Assembly: GCA_934591635.1 (NCBI GenBank)
Contig: CAKTPI010000012.1
Location: 1 to 45,900 of the forward strand
Length of the DNA: 45,900 nt
From: an uncultured Oscillospiraceae bacterium
GTDB taxonomy: Bacteria > Bacillota > Clostridia > Oscillospirales > Oscillospiraceae
Direction: 5' to 3'
Positions 15,956 through 25,051 of this stretch are shown piece after piece. The position numbers and the translations under genes are program-made. The notes under the pieces are model-generated. The model was given only the letters and a program-made list of their open reading frames with translations. It was not told where the DNA came from and searched no databases. The stretch's first letter is position 1. Each line of letters begins with the position of its first letter.

Positions 15956-17428
15956 TTATTTCTGTTTCTTTTTTCCAAACACGATCCAGCCAATAACGGC
16001 CAGGAAAAGCGCAGCAACCGTCATCCAGGGAATCAGGTAGCCGACGCCCTTGGGCCGGAACATATCCCAGTAGCCCTTGAGGTAGATCACCACAACGATC
16101 ACAGGAAGCACCCAGGTCATATAGCCCCGCAGCCACCGGGGAAATCGCATGCCCTTGCCGATATCCGCCTCAGCCAGGAAATTCTCCCAGCCCCAGCCGC
16201 GTTTGCTGACGCAGAAGCACAGATAGACCACAGAACCCAAGGGCAGCAAATTTTCCGAGACCAGGAAATCCTCCAGATCCAGCACACCGGAGCCTGCCCC
16301 CAGGGGCTGGAATCCCGCAAGCACATTGAAGCCGAGCACGCAGGGCAGGGCCAGCAGGATCATGGCTGCCATATCCACCAGCACAGCCTTCCGGCGGCTC
16401 CAGTGCCACAAATCCATGGAGCAAGCCAGAATATTCTCGAATACGGTGATCACCGTAGAAATGGCGGCAAAGGACATAAACAGGAAAAACAGCGTGCCCC
16501 AAATCCGCCCGCCTGCCATCTGGTTGAAGATATTGGGCAAGGTGATGAAAATCAGGGAGGGGCCGGCGCCCGGCTCAATGCCGAAGCTGAAGCAGGCGGG
16601 GATGATGATCAGCCCAGCCATCAAAGCAACGAAGGTATCCAGCACTGTCACGCTTACCGCGTCACCGGTGAGGGATTCGTCCTTCTCCTTATAGCTGCCG
16701 CAGATGGACATGGCGCCGATGCCCAGGCTCAGGGTGAAGAAGGCCTGGCTCATGGCTGCAAAAATCACATTGCCCACGCCCTGTTCCCGCATGGCTCCGA
16801 AATCCGGCACCAGGTAAAATCGGATTCCCGCCGCCGCGCCGGGCAGCAGCACAGAATGCACCGCCAGCACCACGATCAGACCCAGCAGGCCCGTCATCAT
16901 CCACTTGCTGATGCGCTCCACGCCCTTCACCACCCCCAGGCCGCAGATGCCAAAGGCCAGCACGGTGGCAAGCACCGCCCAGAACAGCATCTGAGCCGGA
17001 TCGCCGGTAAGCGCGCCAAAAGCGGCTGCCACTTCGTCCGTTGTCATGGGGGCAGCGGTGAACTGGCCGATGAGACACTTCCAGAAATAGCACATCATCC
17101 ACCCGGCCACGGTGGTATAGAACATCATCAGCAGCACGTTGCCTGCCATGGCAAGCCCACCGTATTTATGGAACTGGCTGTCCTTGGGTTCCAGGGCCCG
17201 GAAGGAGGCAACGCAGCTTTTGCGGCTGCTGCGCCCCACCGCATACTCGCACACCAGAATGGGGATGCCCAAAATGGCGAGGAACAGCAGATAAATCAAA
17301 ATAAATGCCGCTCCTCCAAATTTTCCGCAAATATAGGGGAATTTCCAAACATTTCCAATGCCGACGGCACACCCCGCCGATACCAGAATAAAGCCCAGCC
17401 GGGAACTGAAGGTCTCCCGCTTTTCCAT
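15956..17428 (-). CDS. Neurotransmitter:sodium symporter family (SNF) transporter
   Basis: 490 residues, about 11-12 membrane helices. The N-terminal SRLGFILVSAGCAVGIGNVWKFPY is the unwound TM1 signature with Na+ and substrate site residues, and FGGAAFILIY follows as TM2. Bacterial members import amino acids (Trp, Tyr, Leu and others) with sodium; the substrate here is not clear. AAAGGAG precedes the ATG. Co-transcription with the esterase is likely from the 33-bp gap. Confidence 0.92.
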   Translation of the reverse strand: MEKRETFSSRLGFILVSAGCAVGIGNVWKFPYICGKFGGAAFILIYLLFLAILGIPILVCEYAVGRSSRKSCVASFRALEPKDSQFHKYGGLAMAGNVLLMMFYTTVAGWMMCYFWKCLIGQFTAAPMTTDEVAAAFGALTGDPAQMLFWAVLATVLAFGICGLGVVKGVERISKWMMTGLLGLIVVLAVHSVLLPGAAAGIRFYLVPDFGAMREQGVGNVIFAAMSQAFFTLSLGIGAMSICGSYKEKDESLTGDAVSVTVLDTFVALMAGLIIIPACFSFGIEPGAGPSLIFITLPNIFNQMAGGRIWGTLFFLFMSFAAISTVITVFENILACSMDLWHWSRRKAVLVDMAAMILLALPCVLGFNVLAGFQPLGAGSGVLDLEDFLVSENLLPLGSVVYLCFCVSKRGWGWENFLAEADIGKGMRFPRWLRGYMTWVLPVIVVVIYLKGYWDMFRPKGVGYLIPWMTVAALFLAVIGWIVFGKKKQK

Positions 17429-17463
17429 CTCTCTGCTCCTTTATATATTCATATTTTCTTTTC

Positions 17464-17492
17464 AGTATATCGTATTTTCCGATAAATAGCAA
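17464..17492 (-). promoter_or_regulatory. Promoter of the symporter-esterase unit
   Basis: On the minus strand TTGCTA, 17-nt spacer, TATACT, about 35 bp before the symporter start. Confidence 0.7.
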
Positions 17493-17506
17493 GGGGCATT
17501 CCCTGC

Positions 17507-17537
17507 AAAAAAGGCGGTGCCGCGTGCAGCACCGCCT
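17507..17537 (-). terminator. Terminator of the secreted-protein gene
   Basis: Minus-strand stem AGGCGGTGC / GCACCGCCT with an 8-nt loop, followed by a U run. Confidence 0.85.
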
Positions 17538-17554
17538 ATTCTTTTGTGTTTCCG

Positions 17555-18046
17555 TCAGGCTCTGCCCACGGCATACAGGCCGTCGCCGGGGAACTCCGGC
17601 ATGACATCCGTCCCCTGCTGGCACAGCACCAGAGTCCATTCGGTATCGTCCACAGCTTTCCAGAAGACAAACACCGGCCGGTTGCCCGTGCCCCACACCC
17701 GGAAGCGGGCAACAAAGGGAGCCTCCGGGCAGGAGATCAGGCGATCCTCCAAGGCCACAATGTTCTCAATCTTAATGTCCATGTCCTCCGGAATCAGGGT
17801 CTGCTCTTCATCCTCCAGCACGGCCTTTACCACGTCTTTCATCTGAGCAGTGGTCATGTGCTCCCGCTCCACCAGCTTGTTCTCGATGACCACGCCAACA
17901 GTAGTTTCCATCACCATCAGCTTTTCGTGCTTATTGGGGGAATTGTGAACCGTCCACTTAAACTCCGTCAGCTCTGCCGCTGCCGGAATTGCCAGCAGGG
18001 AGAGGGTCATAGCCAGGGTCAGAATCAATGCAAAAAATCGTTTCAT
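17555..18046 (-). CDS. Secreted hypothetical protein
   Basis: 163 residues with a clear Sec signal peptide (MKRFFALILTLAMTLSLLAIPAAAEL, cleavage probably after AAA-E). The mature part (about 138 residues) contains strand-rich segments such as FKWTVHN, METTVGVVIENK and FVARFRVWGTGNRPVFVFWK. No family was recognised. It has its own promoter (18129-18157) and terminator. GAGGAG lies 6 nt before the ATG. Confidence 0.75.
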   Translation of the reverse strand: MKRFFALILTLAMTLSLLAIPAAAELTEFKWTVHNSPNKHEKLMVMETTVGVVIENKLVEREHMTTAQMKDVVKAVLEDEEQTLIPEDMDIKIENIVALEDRLISCPEAPFVARFRVWGTGNRPVFVFWKAVDDTEWTLVLCQQGTDVMPEFPGDGLYAVGRA

Positions 18047-18128
18047 ACTGTACTCCTCTTTTGTTCATTTCAGTTTGGAGCTTCCCCGGTTAAATGCCGC
18101 CCGGGAAACGCAAATCCATCGCACTCTC

Positions 18129-18157
18129 AGTATAACCCCAAACCGCGCAAAAGTAAA
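18129..18157 (-). promoter_or_regulatory. Promoter of the secreted-protein gene
   Basis: Minus strand TTTACT, 17-nt spacer, TATACT; the leader is about 75 nt. Confidence 0.55.
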
Positions 18158-18166
18158 GGCCGGAAA

Positions 18167-19510
18167 TCAGGCTTCCGTCCTGGCATGCAGCGCTCTGCGC
18201 TCTGCCTTGGTTTTTGCAAACCGATTCAGGATAGGAATGTACAGCAGGCAGGTGAAGGCTGCGGTAAAGCCGCCGTTGTACAGGCAGTAGCCGCCGTGGA
18301 GCAGGGGCACAGAGGTCACCAGGGTATAGTGCATCATCGCGCCCAGGAATGCAAAGGGCCAGCCGTATCTCCGGGTGATGGGGCTCAGGCCGCTGGCGTA
18401 GCACAGACCCACCATGATGGTCTGGGTATTGATGAAACCGGTAAAATTGCCGCCCACCGATTCCTCCAGCGCCTCAAACAGCCAGGCAGCCGCCACATAT
18501 CCCAAAATAATTGGGAACACATTCCGGGGATTTGCCCCCACGTTGCAGCACGACAGCATACAAAACAGAATGCCGAAGGTAATGCCGTTGAAGGTTTCGC
18601 CCACGATATTGTAATAGGCCAGGATAAACAGCCCGTAAATGCCCACATTCAGAAGGAAAATGGCATTGCTGTGGTCTGTGGAAATGCTGACGGGGTGGTC
18701 ATTGCTCCACAGCATTTTCCAGTATTCCCGGAAGCTGCCGCCCATCAGCAGGGCAAGCACCACCATCGCCCCGAACAGGACGAGGCAGAAGGCGTTTGCA
18801 ATGGCGGTGGAGCCGACAGCCAGAGTCTCGGCGGCAGGGGCAGCGGGCAGCTCCACCCCTGTGGTTTTATACAGCATGGCTTGCAGGAAAAAGGCAATCA
18901 TGCCCACCGGCAGCGCCGCACTGTACAGCGCATAGCCCTGATGCACCAGGGGAGAGTGAACCAGTCCGGCAGGGGTGCAGAAGCCGATAAGCAGACCGAT
19001 GCCCACCGCCAGCGCCACACCGGGCAGGGTGAAGCCCACGATTTCGGGATGGAGGTAACGCAGCGCCAGCTCGGAAATCAGGGGGGCAATGCCGGTGGAG
19101 AACAGCATGGCGTTGACATTGCTGCCCAGCCGCTCCTTTTTCACGGCGCAGTAGAGCCACACGCCAAGAATGGTGGGGATAATGTTGAGCACATTGATGC
19201 CCCAGGAGCCAAAGCCCACCGTCAGAATAACGGCCTGGGCGGAGACATTGTTGGCCTTTGCATCCAGCAGAACATACAGCGCCAGACACATAAGACCCAC
19301 CAGCCCCATATTCAGGAAGGTGGCCGCATAGCCGCCCACTGCAAAATAGTTGGTGGAAACCTTGCAGGGGCTGGACAGGATTCTATAGAAGCCGGAGAGC
19401 ATACTGGCTCTGTCCGGCATCAGGGGGGCCGCAATCAGAAACGCGGCGGCAAAGAGGCCGAAAAAGAGCTTCAAAAAATCACTTTCGGCTAGTTTATTTA
19501 ATTTTTTCAA
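18167..19510 (-). CDS. DUF1576 multi-spanning membrane protein
   Basis: 447 residues with about 10-11 hydrophobic helices, e.g. FLKLFFGLFAAAFLIAAPLM, MGLVGLMCLALYVLL and YGLFILAYYNIVGETFNG, interrupted by Gly/Asn-rich loops (FSTGIAPLISELALRYLHPE). The pattern matches the DUF1576 family of Clostridia, function unknown, possibly a transporter. The frame can only start at TTG 19510, 12 nt after GGAG; an ATG four bases earlier is out of frame and stops after six codons. The start is therefore either a true TTG or an indel site. Confidence 0.8.
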   Translation of the reverse strand: MKKLNKLAESDFLKLFFGLFAAAFLIAAPLMPDRASMLSGFYRILSSPCKVSTNYFAVGGYAATFLNMGLVGLMCLALYVLLDAKANNVSAQAVILTVGFGSWGINVLNIIPTILGVWLYCAVKKERLGSNVNAMLFSTGIAPLISELALRYLHPEIVGFTLPGVALAVGIGLLIGFCTPAGLVHSPLVHQGYALYSAALPVGMIAFFLQAMLYKTTGVELPAAPAAETLAVGSTAIANAFCLVLFGAMVVLALLMGGSFREYWKMLWSNDHPVSISTDHSNAIFLLNVGIYGLFILAYYNIVGETFNGITFGILFCMLSCCNVGANPRNVFPIILGYVAAAWLFEALEESVGGNFTGFINTQTIMVGLCYASGLSPITRRYGWPFAFLGAMMHYTLVTSVPLLHGGYCLYNGGFTAAFTCLLYIPILNRFAKTKAERRALHARTEA

Positions 19511-19590
19511 TCATCTATCATCTCCAAAGTATATTGGCGCAAAGCTGAGGGTGCAGTTCGTTGATACGCAGCCGTGTCCCCATTTGCTAA

Positions 19591-19632
19591 CGCCCTGTAG
19601 GGGTCGACTAGTAGTCGACCCCTACAATGGCG
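19591..19632. repeat. Palindromic intergenic repeat with SalI-like core
   Basis: TGTAGGGGTCGACT (19596-19609) and its exact reverse complement AGTCGACCCCTACA (19613-19626) flank AGT; the outer CGCC and GGCG extend the pairing. Such CGCC-TGTAGGGG palindromes look like a REP/MITE-type dispersed element; only one copy is in this window. Confidence 0.6.
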
Positions 19633-19633
19633 A

Positions 19634-19666
19634 AGCTCCCGTTTCGTGGGAAACGGGGGCTTTTTA
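19634..19666 (+). terminator. Hairpin with T run next to the palindromic repeat
   Basis: AGC-CCCGTTTC / GAAACGGG-GCT followed by TTTTT on the plus strand. No plus-strand gene lies upstream, so it is probably part of the repeat element. Confidence 0.5.
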
Positions 19667-19680
19667 ACCAATAACGATGC

Positions 19681-20493
19681 TCAATTCTTGGGCTTGCGAA
19701 CGTAGCAGTACCACATCAGCAGCGCCACCGCGCAGCCGCCAACAACATTGCCCAGCGTCACGGGCAGCATATTGCCGGCAAAGTATTTGCCCCAGCTCAG
19801 CGCCTGGAAGGCGGTGCCTTCGGTGTAGAACTGCTTGGCGAACAGCCCCAGGGTGCAGTAGGTCATGTCAGCGATGGAGTGGTTGAAGCCGCAGGTCACA
19901 AAGAAGCATACCGGAATCCATGCGCCCACCACACGGCTGATGCCATCCTTTCCGGCAAGGCTCATGAGAACGCCCAGGGTCACCAGAATGTTGCACAGAA
20001 CGCCCATAAAGAAGGCATTGAAGAAGGGCATATTCATTTTTCCCTGGGCAACCTTCATGGAGGCGATGGCCAGGGCGTTGGCGGTGTCCCCGTTGGCGGC
20101 ATTCAGCCAGCCAAACCGGGCGCAGATGAAGCTCAGAATCAGAGAGCCGATGAAATTGCCGATATAAACCACAATCCAGTTGCGGAGCATTCCGGCGACC
20201 GTGGCCTTTTTATCCAATACGGAAATGAGAATCAGCGTGTTTCCGGTGAACAGCTCGGCACCGGTGAGAATCACCGTGCCCAGGCCGAAAGCAAAAAGGA
20301 TACCGGAAATCATGCGGACGGTGGAATTGCCCACAACGGTGTAGGTTGCCATGTTGGTGACAATGGAGGGAACACCAATCAGGAACCCTGCCAGGATGCC
20401 CAGCAGCAGCATCTTTAAGGTGGGCAGCTTTGTCTTGCCCGCACCGGCGGAGGAATAGTTGTTAGCGGCCTCAGCCATGGTGAAAAGATTCAT
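19681..20493 (-). CDS. Formate/nitrite transporter family channel
   Basis: About 270 residues with six membrane helices of the FocA/FdhC/NirC fold: GFLIGVPSIVTNMATYTVVG, LGTVILTGAELFTGNTLILI (the conserved Asn/Thr slot), YIGNFIGSLILSFICARFGW and HSIADMTYCTLGLFAKQFY. It should move formate across the membrane. ATG 20493 was chosen: the protein then begins MNLFTMAEAANNY, as family members do, and the SD lies just upstream, 13 bp after the folD stop. It is the last gene of the fhs-fchA-folD unit; one operon supplies the formate channel and the enzymes that fix formate. Confidence 0.9.
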   Translation of the reverse strand: MNLFTMAEAANNYSSAGAGKTKLPTLKMLLLGILAGFLIGVPSIVTNMATYTVVGNSTVRMISGILFAFGLGTVILTGAELFTGNTLILISVLDKKATVAGMLRNWIVVYIGNFIGSLILSFICARFGWLNAANGDTANALAIASMKVAQGKMNMPFFNAFFMGVLCNILVTLGVLMSLAGKDGISRVVGAWIPVCFFVTCGFNHSIADMTYCTLGLFAKQFYTEGTAFQALSWGKYFAGNMLPVTLGNVVGGCAVALLMWYCYVRKPKN

Positions 20494-20506
20494 ATGTCCT
20501 GCCCCC

Positions 20507-21382
20507 TCAGACCTTTTCGGCAGCCTCCACAACGTGCTTCATCAGCACGGAGGTGGTCACGCTGCCCACGCCGCCGGGTACGGGGGTAATGGCATCCACA
20601 ATCGGCTCCACTTCCTCGAACTTGGCATCGCCTGCAATACCGCCCAGACCGCCCTTGGCATTTGGCTTGTTGGCATCCCAGTTGATGGAGACATCAATGA
20701 CCACCTGGCCAGGGCGCACGAAATCAGCAGTCAGGGAGTTCAGCACACCGGCAGCGGAGACGATGATATCCGCCTTCTTGCAGATCTCAGCGGTGTTCAC
20801 CGTCTTGGTGTGGCACACAGTGACCGTGGCGTTCTTGCCCATGAGCATCATGGCAGCAGGCTTGCCCACCACCAGAGAGCGGCCAATTACTACGGCATTC
20901 TTGCCCTTGCAGTCAATGCCATAGTAGTCCAGGATCTCCATGCAGGCAGCGGGGGTGCAGGGCGCGTAGCCCAGATCCAGGCCCTCAAACACACCGGCGT
21001 TGGACATGTGGGTCATGCAGTCCACATCCTTCTTAGGATCCAGCCGGTTGCAGATCTCATTCTGATCGGCCTTCAGGTGCTTGGGCAGCGGACGGAACAT
21101 CAGCACGCCATGAATGGCGGCATCGGCGTTCACCTCATCAATGACGGCGATCACCTGCTCCTTGGTGGCATCCTCGGGCAGGACATAGTTCTTGACTGCC
21201 ACGCCCACCAGCTCGGCGCGCTTGGTGGCGCCCTTCTCATAGCTCAGGTCAGAGGGGTTTTCACCCACACGGATAATGCCCAGCGTGGGTACAATGCCCT
21301 TCTCGCGCAGAGCGGCGGTACGGGTTTGCAGATTGGCATTCAGGGCATCGGTTACTTCCTTGCCCAGCAGCAACTTGGCCAT
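20507..21382 (-). CDS. folD: Bifunctional methylene-THF dehydrogenase/methenyl-THF cyclohydrolase
   Basis: 291 residues. Interconverts 10-formyl-, 5,10-methenyl- and 5,10-methylene-tetrahydrofolate with NAD(P). Motifs: the catalytic SYEKGATKRAE Lys, VLMFRPLPKHLKAD, VIGRSLVVGKPAAMMLMGKN (nucleotide and folate region) and VTPVPGGVGSVTTSVLMKH near the end. Normal length. It lies between fchA and the formate channel. Because fchA already provides cyclohydrolase activity, FolD may serve mainly as the dehydrogenase here, which is inference. Confidence 0.96.
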   Translation of the reverse strand: MAKLLLGKEVTDALNANLQTRTAALREKGIVPTLGIIRVGENPSDLSYEKGATKRAELVGVAVKNYVLPEDATKEQVIAVIDEVNADAAIHGVLMFRPLPKHLKADQNEICNRLDPKKDVDCMTHMSNAGVFEGLDLGYAPCTPAACMEILDYYGIDCKGKNAVVIGRSLVVGKPAAMMLMGKNATVTVCHTKTVNTAEICKKADIIVSAAGVLNSLTADFVRPGQVVIDVSINWDANKPNAKGGLGGIAGDAKFEEVEPIVDAITPVPGGVGSVTTSVLMKHVVEAAEKV

Positions 21383-21400
21383 TGGAAAAATTCCTCCTAT

Positions 21401-22021
21401 TTATTGGTTGAAATTGGCACGCACCGCGACAAAGATTTCATCTGCCTTGGCGCAGTAAGTATTCAGCATGGCATTTGCCTTGGCGTTCAGCTCCTGGGCC
21501 TTTTCCCGGTTTTTCAGGCTCTTGGTGTTGATAAACACATTCAAAGAAGCAGCCTGGAGGGCAGCCTTGCAGCAGACAGCGCCGCAGCCGGCATCGGAAA
21601 CAGCCAGACGGCTGCCCTTGGCGGCAAACACCTCGATGGCATCGATGGCCTGGCAGCACAGCTCCATGATGTGCATGGGCACGGCACAGGCGGTAACGGT
21701 AGCATCCTCCAGAATGGCATCCCGGTTGGGGTCATCCTTGGGAATGCCGTAAGCCTTGGCCAGGGGAACAAAGCCCTTGTCATCTGCCTCCACCTGATCC
21801 AGCAGCTGCTTCTGCAGGTCATCGCAGGTGGCTTTCAGCGTGATGATCTCAGCCTCCACATCGGCATATTTTTTCTTGCCGACAGTGAGGGAGCCGACCA
21901 TATTGCCCAGGGCCGTACCAATGGCGCCCACCAGGGCCGCCGCGCCGCCGCCGCCGGGGGCCGGGGCAGAGGATGCCAGCACCTCCACGAAGGTGCGGCA
22001 GGATTCCAGTGTCATATCCAT
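21401..22021 (-). CDS. fchA: Methenyltetrahydrofolate cyclohydrolase (cyclodeaminase family)
   Basis: 206 residues. The sequence MDMTLESCRTFVEVLASSAP followed by PGGGGAAALVGAIGTALGNM is the Gly-rich folate-binding start of FchA. It hydrolyses methenyl-THF to formyl-THF or the reverse. ATG 22021 is supported by AAGGAG 9 nt upstream and by family starts; in-frame ATGs at 22039 and 22048 would add residues that contain that SD. Second enzyme of the formate operon. Confidence 0.92.
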   Translation of the reverse strand: MDMTLESCRTFVEVLASSAPAPGGGGAAALVGAIGTALGNMVGSLTVGKKKYADVEAEIITLKATCDDLQKQLLDQVEADDKGFVPLAKAYGIPKDDPNRDAILEDATVTACAVPMHIMELCCQAIDAIEVFAAKGSRLAVSDAGCGAVCCKAALQAASLNVFINTKSLKNREKAQELNAKANAMLNTYCAKADEIFVAVRANFNQ

Positions 22022-22110
22022 GTCATGATTCTCCTTCATTACAGTCATAAACGCCTCATGGAAAAGAGCGCAGACGGCGGAAGCCGCCTGCGCTCAATTG
22101 CTGCGTATTT

Positions 22111-23787
22111 TTAGAACAGGCCGGAAATCCTGCCGGTGTCGTCCACATCGATGCGCTCAGCCGCGGGCACCTTGGGCAGGCCGGGCATGGTCATGATCTC
22201 GCCGGTCAGAGCAACCAGGAAGCCAGCGCCAGCGGAAACCTTCACATTGCGCACGGTCACGGTGAAGCCGGTGGGTGCGCCCAGCTTGGTCTGGTCATCG
22301 GTGAAGGAATACTGGGTCTTTGCCATGCAGATGGGCAGCTTGTCGTAGCCCAGCTCAGTCAGCGTCTTGATCTGCTTCTCGGCATTGGCGGTGAAGGTCA
22401 CGCCATCGCCGTGGTAAATCTTCTTGACAATGGCCTCGATCTTATCCTTGATGGGAGCGTCCACATCATAGCTGAAGGTAAAGTCATTGGGCTGCTCGCA
22501 CAGACGGATGACTTCCTTTGCCAGCTCGATGCCGCCTTCGCCGCCCTTGCCCCAAACCTCGGACAGCGCAACGTTGACGCCCAGCTCCTTGCACTTCTTC
22601 TCCACCAGAGCCAACTCAGCCTCGGTATCCTGGGGGAAACGGTTGATGGCAACCACGCAGGGCAGCTTGTAAACCTTGGTAATATTCTCAACGTGCCGCA
22701 GCAGGTTGGGCAGGCCCTTCTCCAGAGCCTCCAGATTCTCGATGCCAGTCTCAGCCTTGGGCACGCCGCCGTTGTACTTCAGAGCGCGGACGGTGGCAAC
22801 CAGCACCACGCAGCTGGGCTTCAGGCCAGCCATACGGCACTTGATGTCCAGGAACTTCTCAGCACCCAGGTCTGCGCCGAAGCCAGCCTCGGTGATGGTG
22901 TAGTCAGACAGCTTCAGGGCAACCTTGGTAGCGGTGACGGAGTTGCAGCCGTGGGCGATGTTGGCGAAGGGGCCGCCGTGCACAAAGGCAGGGGTGTGCT
23001 CCAGGGTCTGCACCAGGTTGGGCTTCAGGGCATCCTTCAGCAGGGCAGCCATAGCGCCCTGCGCATTCAGGTCACCGGCGGTGACGGGCTTGCCGTCCCG
23101 GGTGTAAGCAACCACCAGGCGGGCCAGGCGGGCCTTCAGGTCGGAAATATCGGAAGCCAGGCACAGAACAGCCATGACCTCGGAAGCAACGGTGATATCG
23201 TAGCCATCCTCACGGGGCATGCCGTTGGTCTTGCCGCCCAGGCCGTCCACCACGAAGCGGAGCTGACGGTCGTTCATATCGACACAGCGGCGCCACACGA
23301 TCTGGCGGGGGTCGATATTCAGGGCGTTGCCCTGGTAAATGTGGTTATCCAGCATGGCCGCCAGCAGGTTGTTGGCAGCGCCGATGGCGTGGAAGTCACC
23401 GGTAAAGTGGAGGTTGATATCCTCCATGGGGACGACCTGTGCGTAGCCGCCGCCGGCTGCACCGCCCTTGACGCCAAACACGGGGCCCAGAGAGGGCTCA
23501 CGCAGTGCGACCAGAACATTCTTGTTCAGCTTGCGCATGCCGTCTGCCAGACCGACCGTCGTGGTGGTCTTGCCTTCGCCGGCGGGAGTGGGGTTGATGG
23601 CGGTGACCAGAACCAGCTTGCCATTGGGCTTATCGGCCATATCCTTCAGGATATTGTAGTCAACCTTTGCCTTGTACTTGCCGTACTGCTCCAGGTACTT
23701 TTCGTCCACACCGGCGGTCTTGGCGATCTCGGTGATGGGGAGCATTTCGCACTCCTGCGCAATTTCGATGTCAGATTTGAATCCCAT
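22111..23787 (-). CDS. fhs: Formate-tetrahydrofolate ligase
   Basis: 558 residues, full length. Fixes formate on tetrahydrofolate with ATP: the first step of the methyl branch of the Wood-Ljungdahl route and the entry of formate into purine and serine synthesis. Seen: [18 protein letters not shown], the P-loop [34 protein letters not shown], and [20 protein letters not shown] near the end. ATG 23787 has AAGGAG 10 nt upstream. First gene of the operon, behind a near-consensus promoter and a roughly 130-nt leader with a direct repeat. No carbon monoxide dehydrogenase or other acetogenesis genes are in the window, so full acetogenesis cannot be claimed. Confidence 0.97.
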   Translation of the reverse strand: MGFKSDIEIAQECEMLPITEIAKTAGVDEKYLEQYGKYKAKVDYNILKDMADKPNGKLVLVTAINPTPAGEGKTTTTVGLADGMRKLNKNVLVALREPSLGPVFGVKGGAAGGGYAQVVPMEDINLHFTGDFHAIGAANNLLAAMLDNHIYQGNALNIDPRQIVWRRCVDMNDRQLRFVVDGLGGKTNGMPREDGYDITVASEVMAVLCLASDISDLKARLARLVVAYTRDGKPVTAGDLNAQGAMAALLKDALKPNLVQTLEHTPAFVHGGPFANIAHGCNSVTATKVALKLSDYTITEAGFGADLGAEKFLDIKCRMAGLKPSCVVLVATVRALKYNGGVPKAETGIENLEALEKGLPNLLRHVENITKVYKLPCVVAINRFPQDTEAELALVEKKCKELGVNVALSEVWGKGGEGGIELAKEVIRLCEQPNDFTFSYDVDAPIKDKIEAIVKKIYHGDGVTFTANAEKQIKTLTELGYDKLPICMAKTQYSFTDDQTKLGAPTGFTVTVRNVKVSAGAGFLVALTGEIMTMPGLPKVPAAERIDVDDTGRISGLF

Positions 23788-23827
23788 GTTAATCATTCTC
23801 CTTGTATTTTCAAATTTGGGCGCCCTG

Positions 23828-23883
23828 CCGTTGGAATGGCTCAGGCACATACAGGACTTATGCGGCTGACCGTTGGAATGGCT
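23828..23883 (-). repeat. Direct repeats in the fhs leader
   Basis: The 14-mer CCGTTGGAATGGCT (plus-strand reading) occurs at 23828-23841 and 23870-23883, a 42-bp period, inside the fhs 5' leader. GGCTGACCG is also repeated around the second copy. It does not match the THF or ZTP riboswitch consensus as remembered. It may bind a regulator or form an RNA switch. Confidence 0.6.
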
Positions 23884-23925
23884 GACCGCACGAGTGGGGT
23901 ATTTCAGTACTCATGTACTGATAAT

Positions 23926-23954
23926 AAGATAGCACCACCGCCCTTTAATGTCAA
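23926..23954 (-). promoter_or_regulatory. Strong sigma-A promoter of the fhs operon
   Basis: Minus strand TTGACA, 17-nt spacer, TATCTT; a perfect -35 and a 4/6 -10. Confidence 0.8.
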
Positions 23955-24107
23955 GGTTTTTCGGGTGAAAAATGGTGTATTATGCCAAAATGGAATGGGC
24001 ATTATTCCGTGGCTGTATACCGTTTTCATTGAATTTTCGCCCTGTTTTCCGTCCAATGCCGCACAATTTCTTTCTGAAAGTCGGTGAGGCAGCTGCGCTT
24101 TGGCAAG

Positions 24108-24153
24108 AAAAGCGGGCCCCGGCGGGCAGCTGCCTGCCCCAGAGTCCGCTTTT
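24108..24153 (-). terminator. Hairpin downstream of tmk
   Basis: AAAAGCGG and CCGCTTTT enclose a GC-rich inner hairpin (GGGCAG/CTGCCT). It lies about 90 bp after the tmk stop and is A/T-flanked on both sides, so it may terminate tmk. The rest of 23955-24241 shows no gene. Confidence 0.5.
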
Positions 24154-24241
24154 GCCATTTCTGACCTTATTCCGTTTGGCGCAAAGGGCATCAAAATCCA
24201 TGCCCATTTCGAATAATACTCTTTTTCGGAAATTTTTCCTC

Positions 24242-24892
24242 TCAAAGCTGCCGGAAAATCTCCTCCCCAATGGCTGAAATGCTCCGCATTTCGCCGTTTT
24301 CGCAGCAGGCAATTTCCCGCCACCCCAGCTTCCGGCTGCAATAGGCCGCCGCCTCCCGGCTGCGCTGCAAATAGCTGAGGTTTCCCTCATGGATGTCCTT
24401 TTTGCTTTCGTCCCCCCGGTAGCGGCCGGTCATCAGCCGCTGGCTCACCGCCGGATCCACATTCAGGTAAATCACCGCATCCGGTGTTGGGATCCCCAGC
24501 AGACGATATTCAAAGTCAAACAGCCAGGCCAGGAACCCATCCCACTGCTCCCGGGGCAGCTTGCTGCACTGATGCACCGCATTGGAAGTGGTGTAGCGGT
24601 CGGCAACAATAATGCCACCCTCGGCATAGAACTTCCCCCAATCCCGCTTGAAGGATGCAAAGCGATCCACCGCGTAAAAAGCGGAGGCAGCATAGGCGTT
24701 CACATCCGCTGGATCCGTGCCGAACTGCCCGGAGAGGTACATCTTTACCAGAGCTGAGGAATCAGAGGCATAGTCCGGGAAGGATACCTTCCGCACTGCC
24801 TCCCCCTGCTGCCGCAGGCGCTCTGTCAAAAGCTCCGCCTGGGTTCCCTTTCCGCTGCCATCCAGCCCTTCAATCACAATCAGCTTCCCCAT
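24242..24892 (-). CDS. tmk: Thymidylate kinase
   Basis: 216 residues. Phosphorylates dTMP to dTDP with ATP. The P-loop is IEGLDGSGKGTQAELL; FPDYASDSSALVKMYLSGQFG carries the substrate-binding region, IVADRYTTSNAVHQ the DRY motif, and GRYRGDESKKDIHEG the LID region. ATG 24892 was chosen since GGAGG lies upstream and homologues begin MGKLIVIEG; the open frame runs 15 codons further. Divergent from the GH31 gene. Confidence 0.93.
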   Translation of the reverse strand: MGKLIVIEGLDGSGKGTQAELLTERLRQQGEAVRKVSFPDYASDSSALVKMYLSGQFGTDPADVNAYAASAFYAVDRFASFKRDWGKFYAEGGIIVADRYTTSNAVHQCSKLPREQWDGFLAWLFDFEYRLLGIPTPDAVIYLNVDPAVSQRLMTGRYRGDESKKDIHEGNLSYLQRSREAAAYCSRKLGWREIACCENGEMRSISAIGEEIFRQL

Positions 24893-24993
24893 ATTGCCAC
24901 GCTTCCTCCCGAACCGTTTTCCGGTATCATACCACACTTTCGCGAGGATGGCAAATCATTTCCGCCCGCCGCCCCCTGCAAATAAAAAACACC

Positions 24994-25022
24994 TTGAATC
25001 CGGAGGAAAGCTGTGATATGCT
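24994..25022 (+). promoter_or_regulatory. Promoter of the GH31 gene
   Basis: TTGAAT, 17-nt spacer, TATGCT; 30 bp before the start codon. Confidence 0.6.
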
Positions 25023-25051
25023 GGGAGAAAAAAGGGAAGGAGCTTCTTCTT

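Noticed and set aside
23788..23954. THF or ZTP riboswitch before fhs
   Set aside because: The leader lacks the conserved cores of both classes as I remember them; only direct repeats are seen.
20459..24087. Long plus-strand open frames (about 550 residues each) over the formate operon
   Set aside because: They are antisense to folD, fchA and fhs, which carry all family motifs; composition is repetitive (His/Gln/Gly/Leu).
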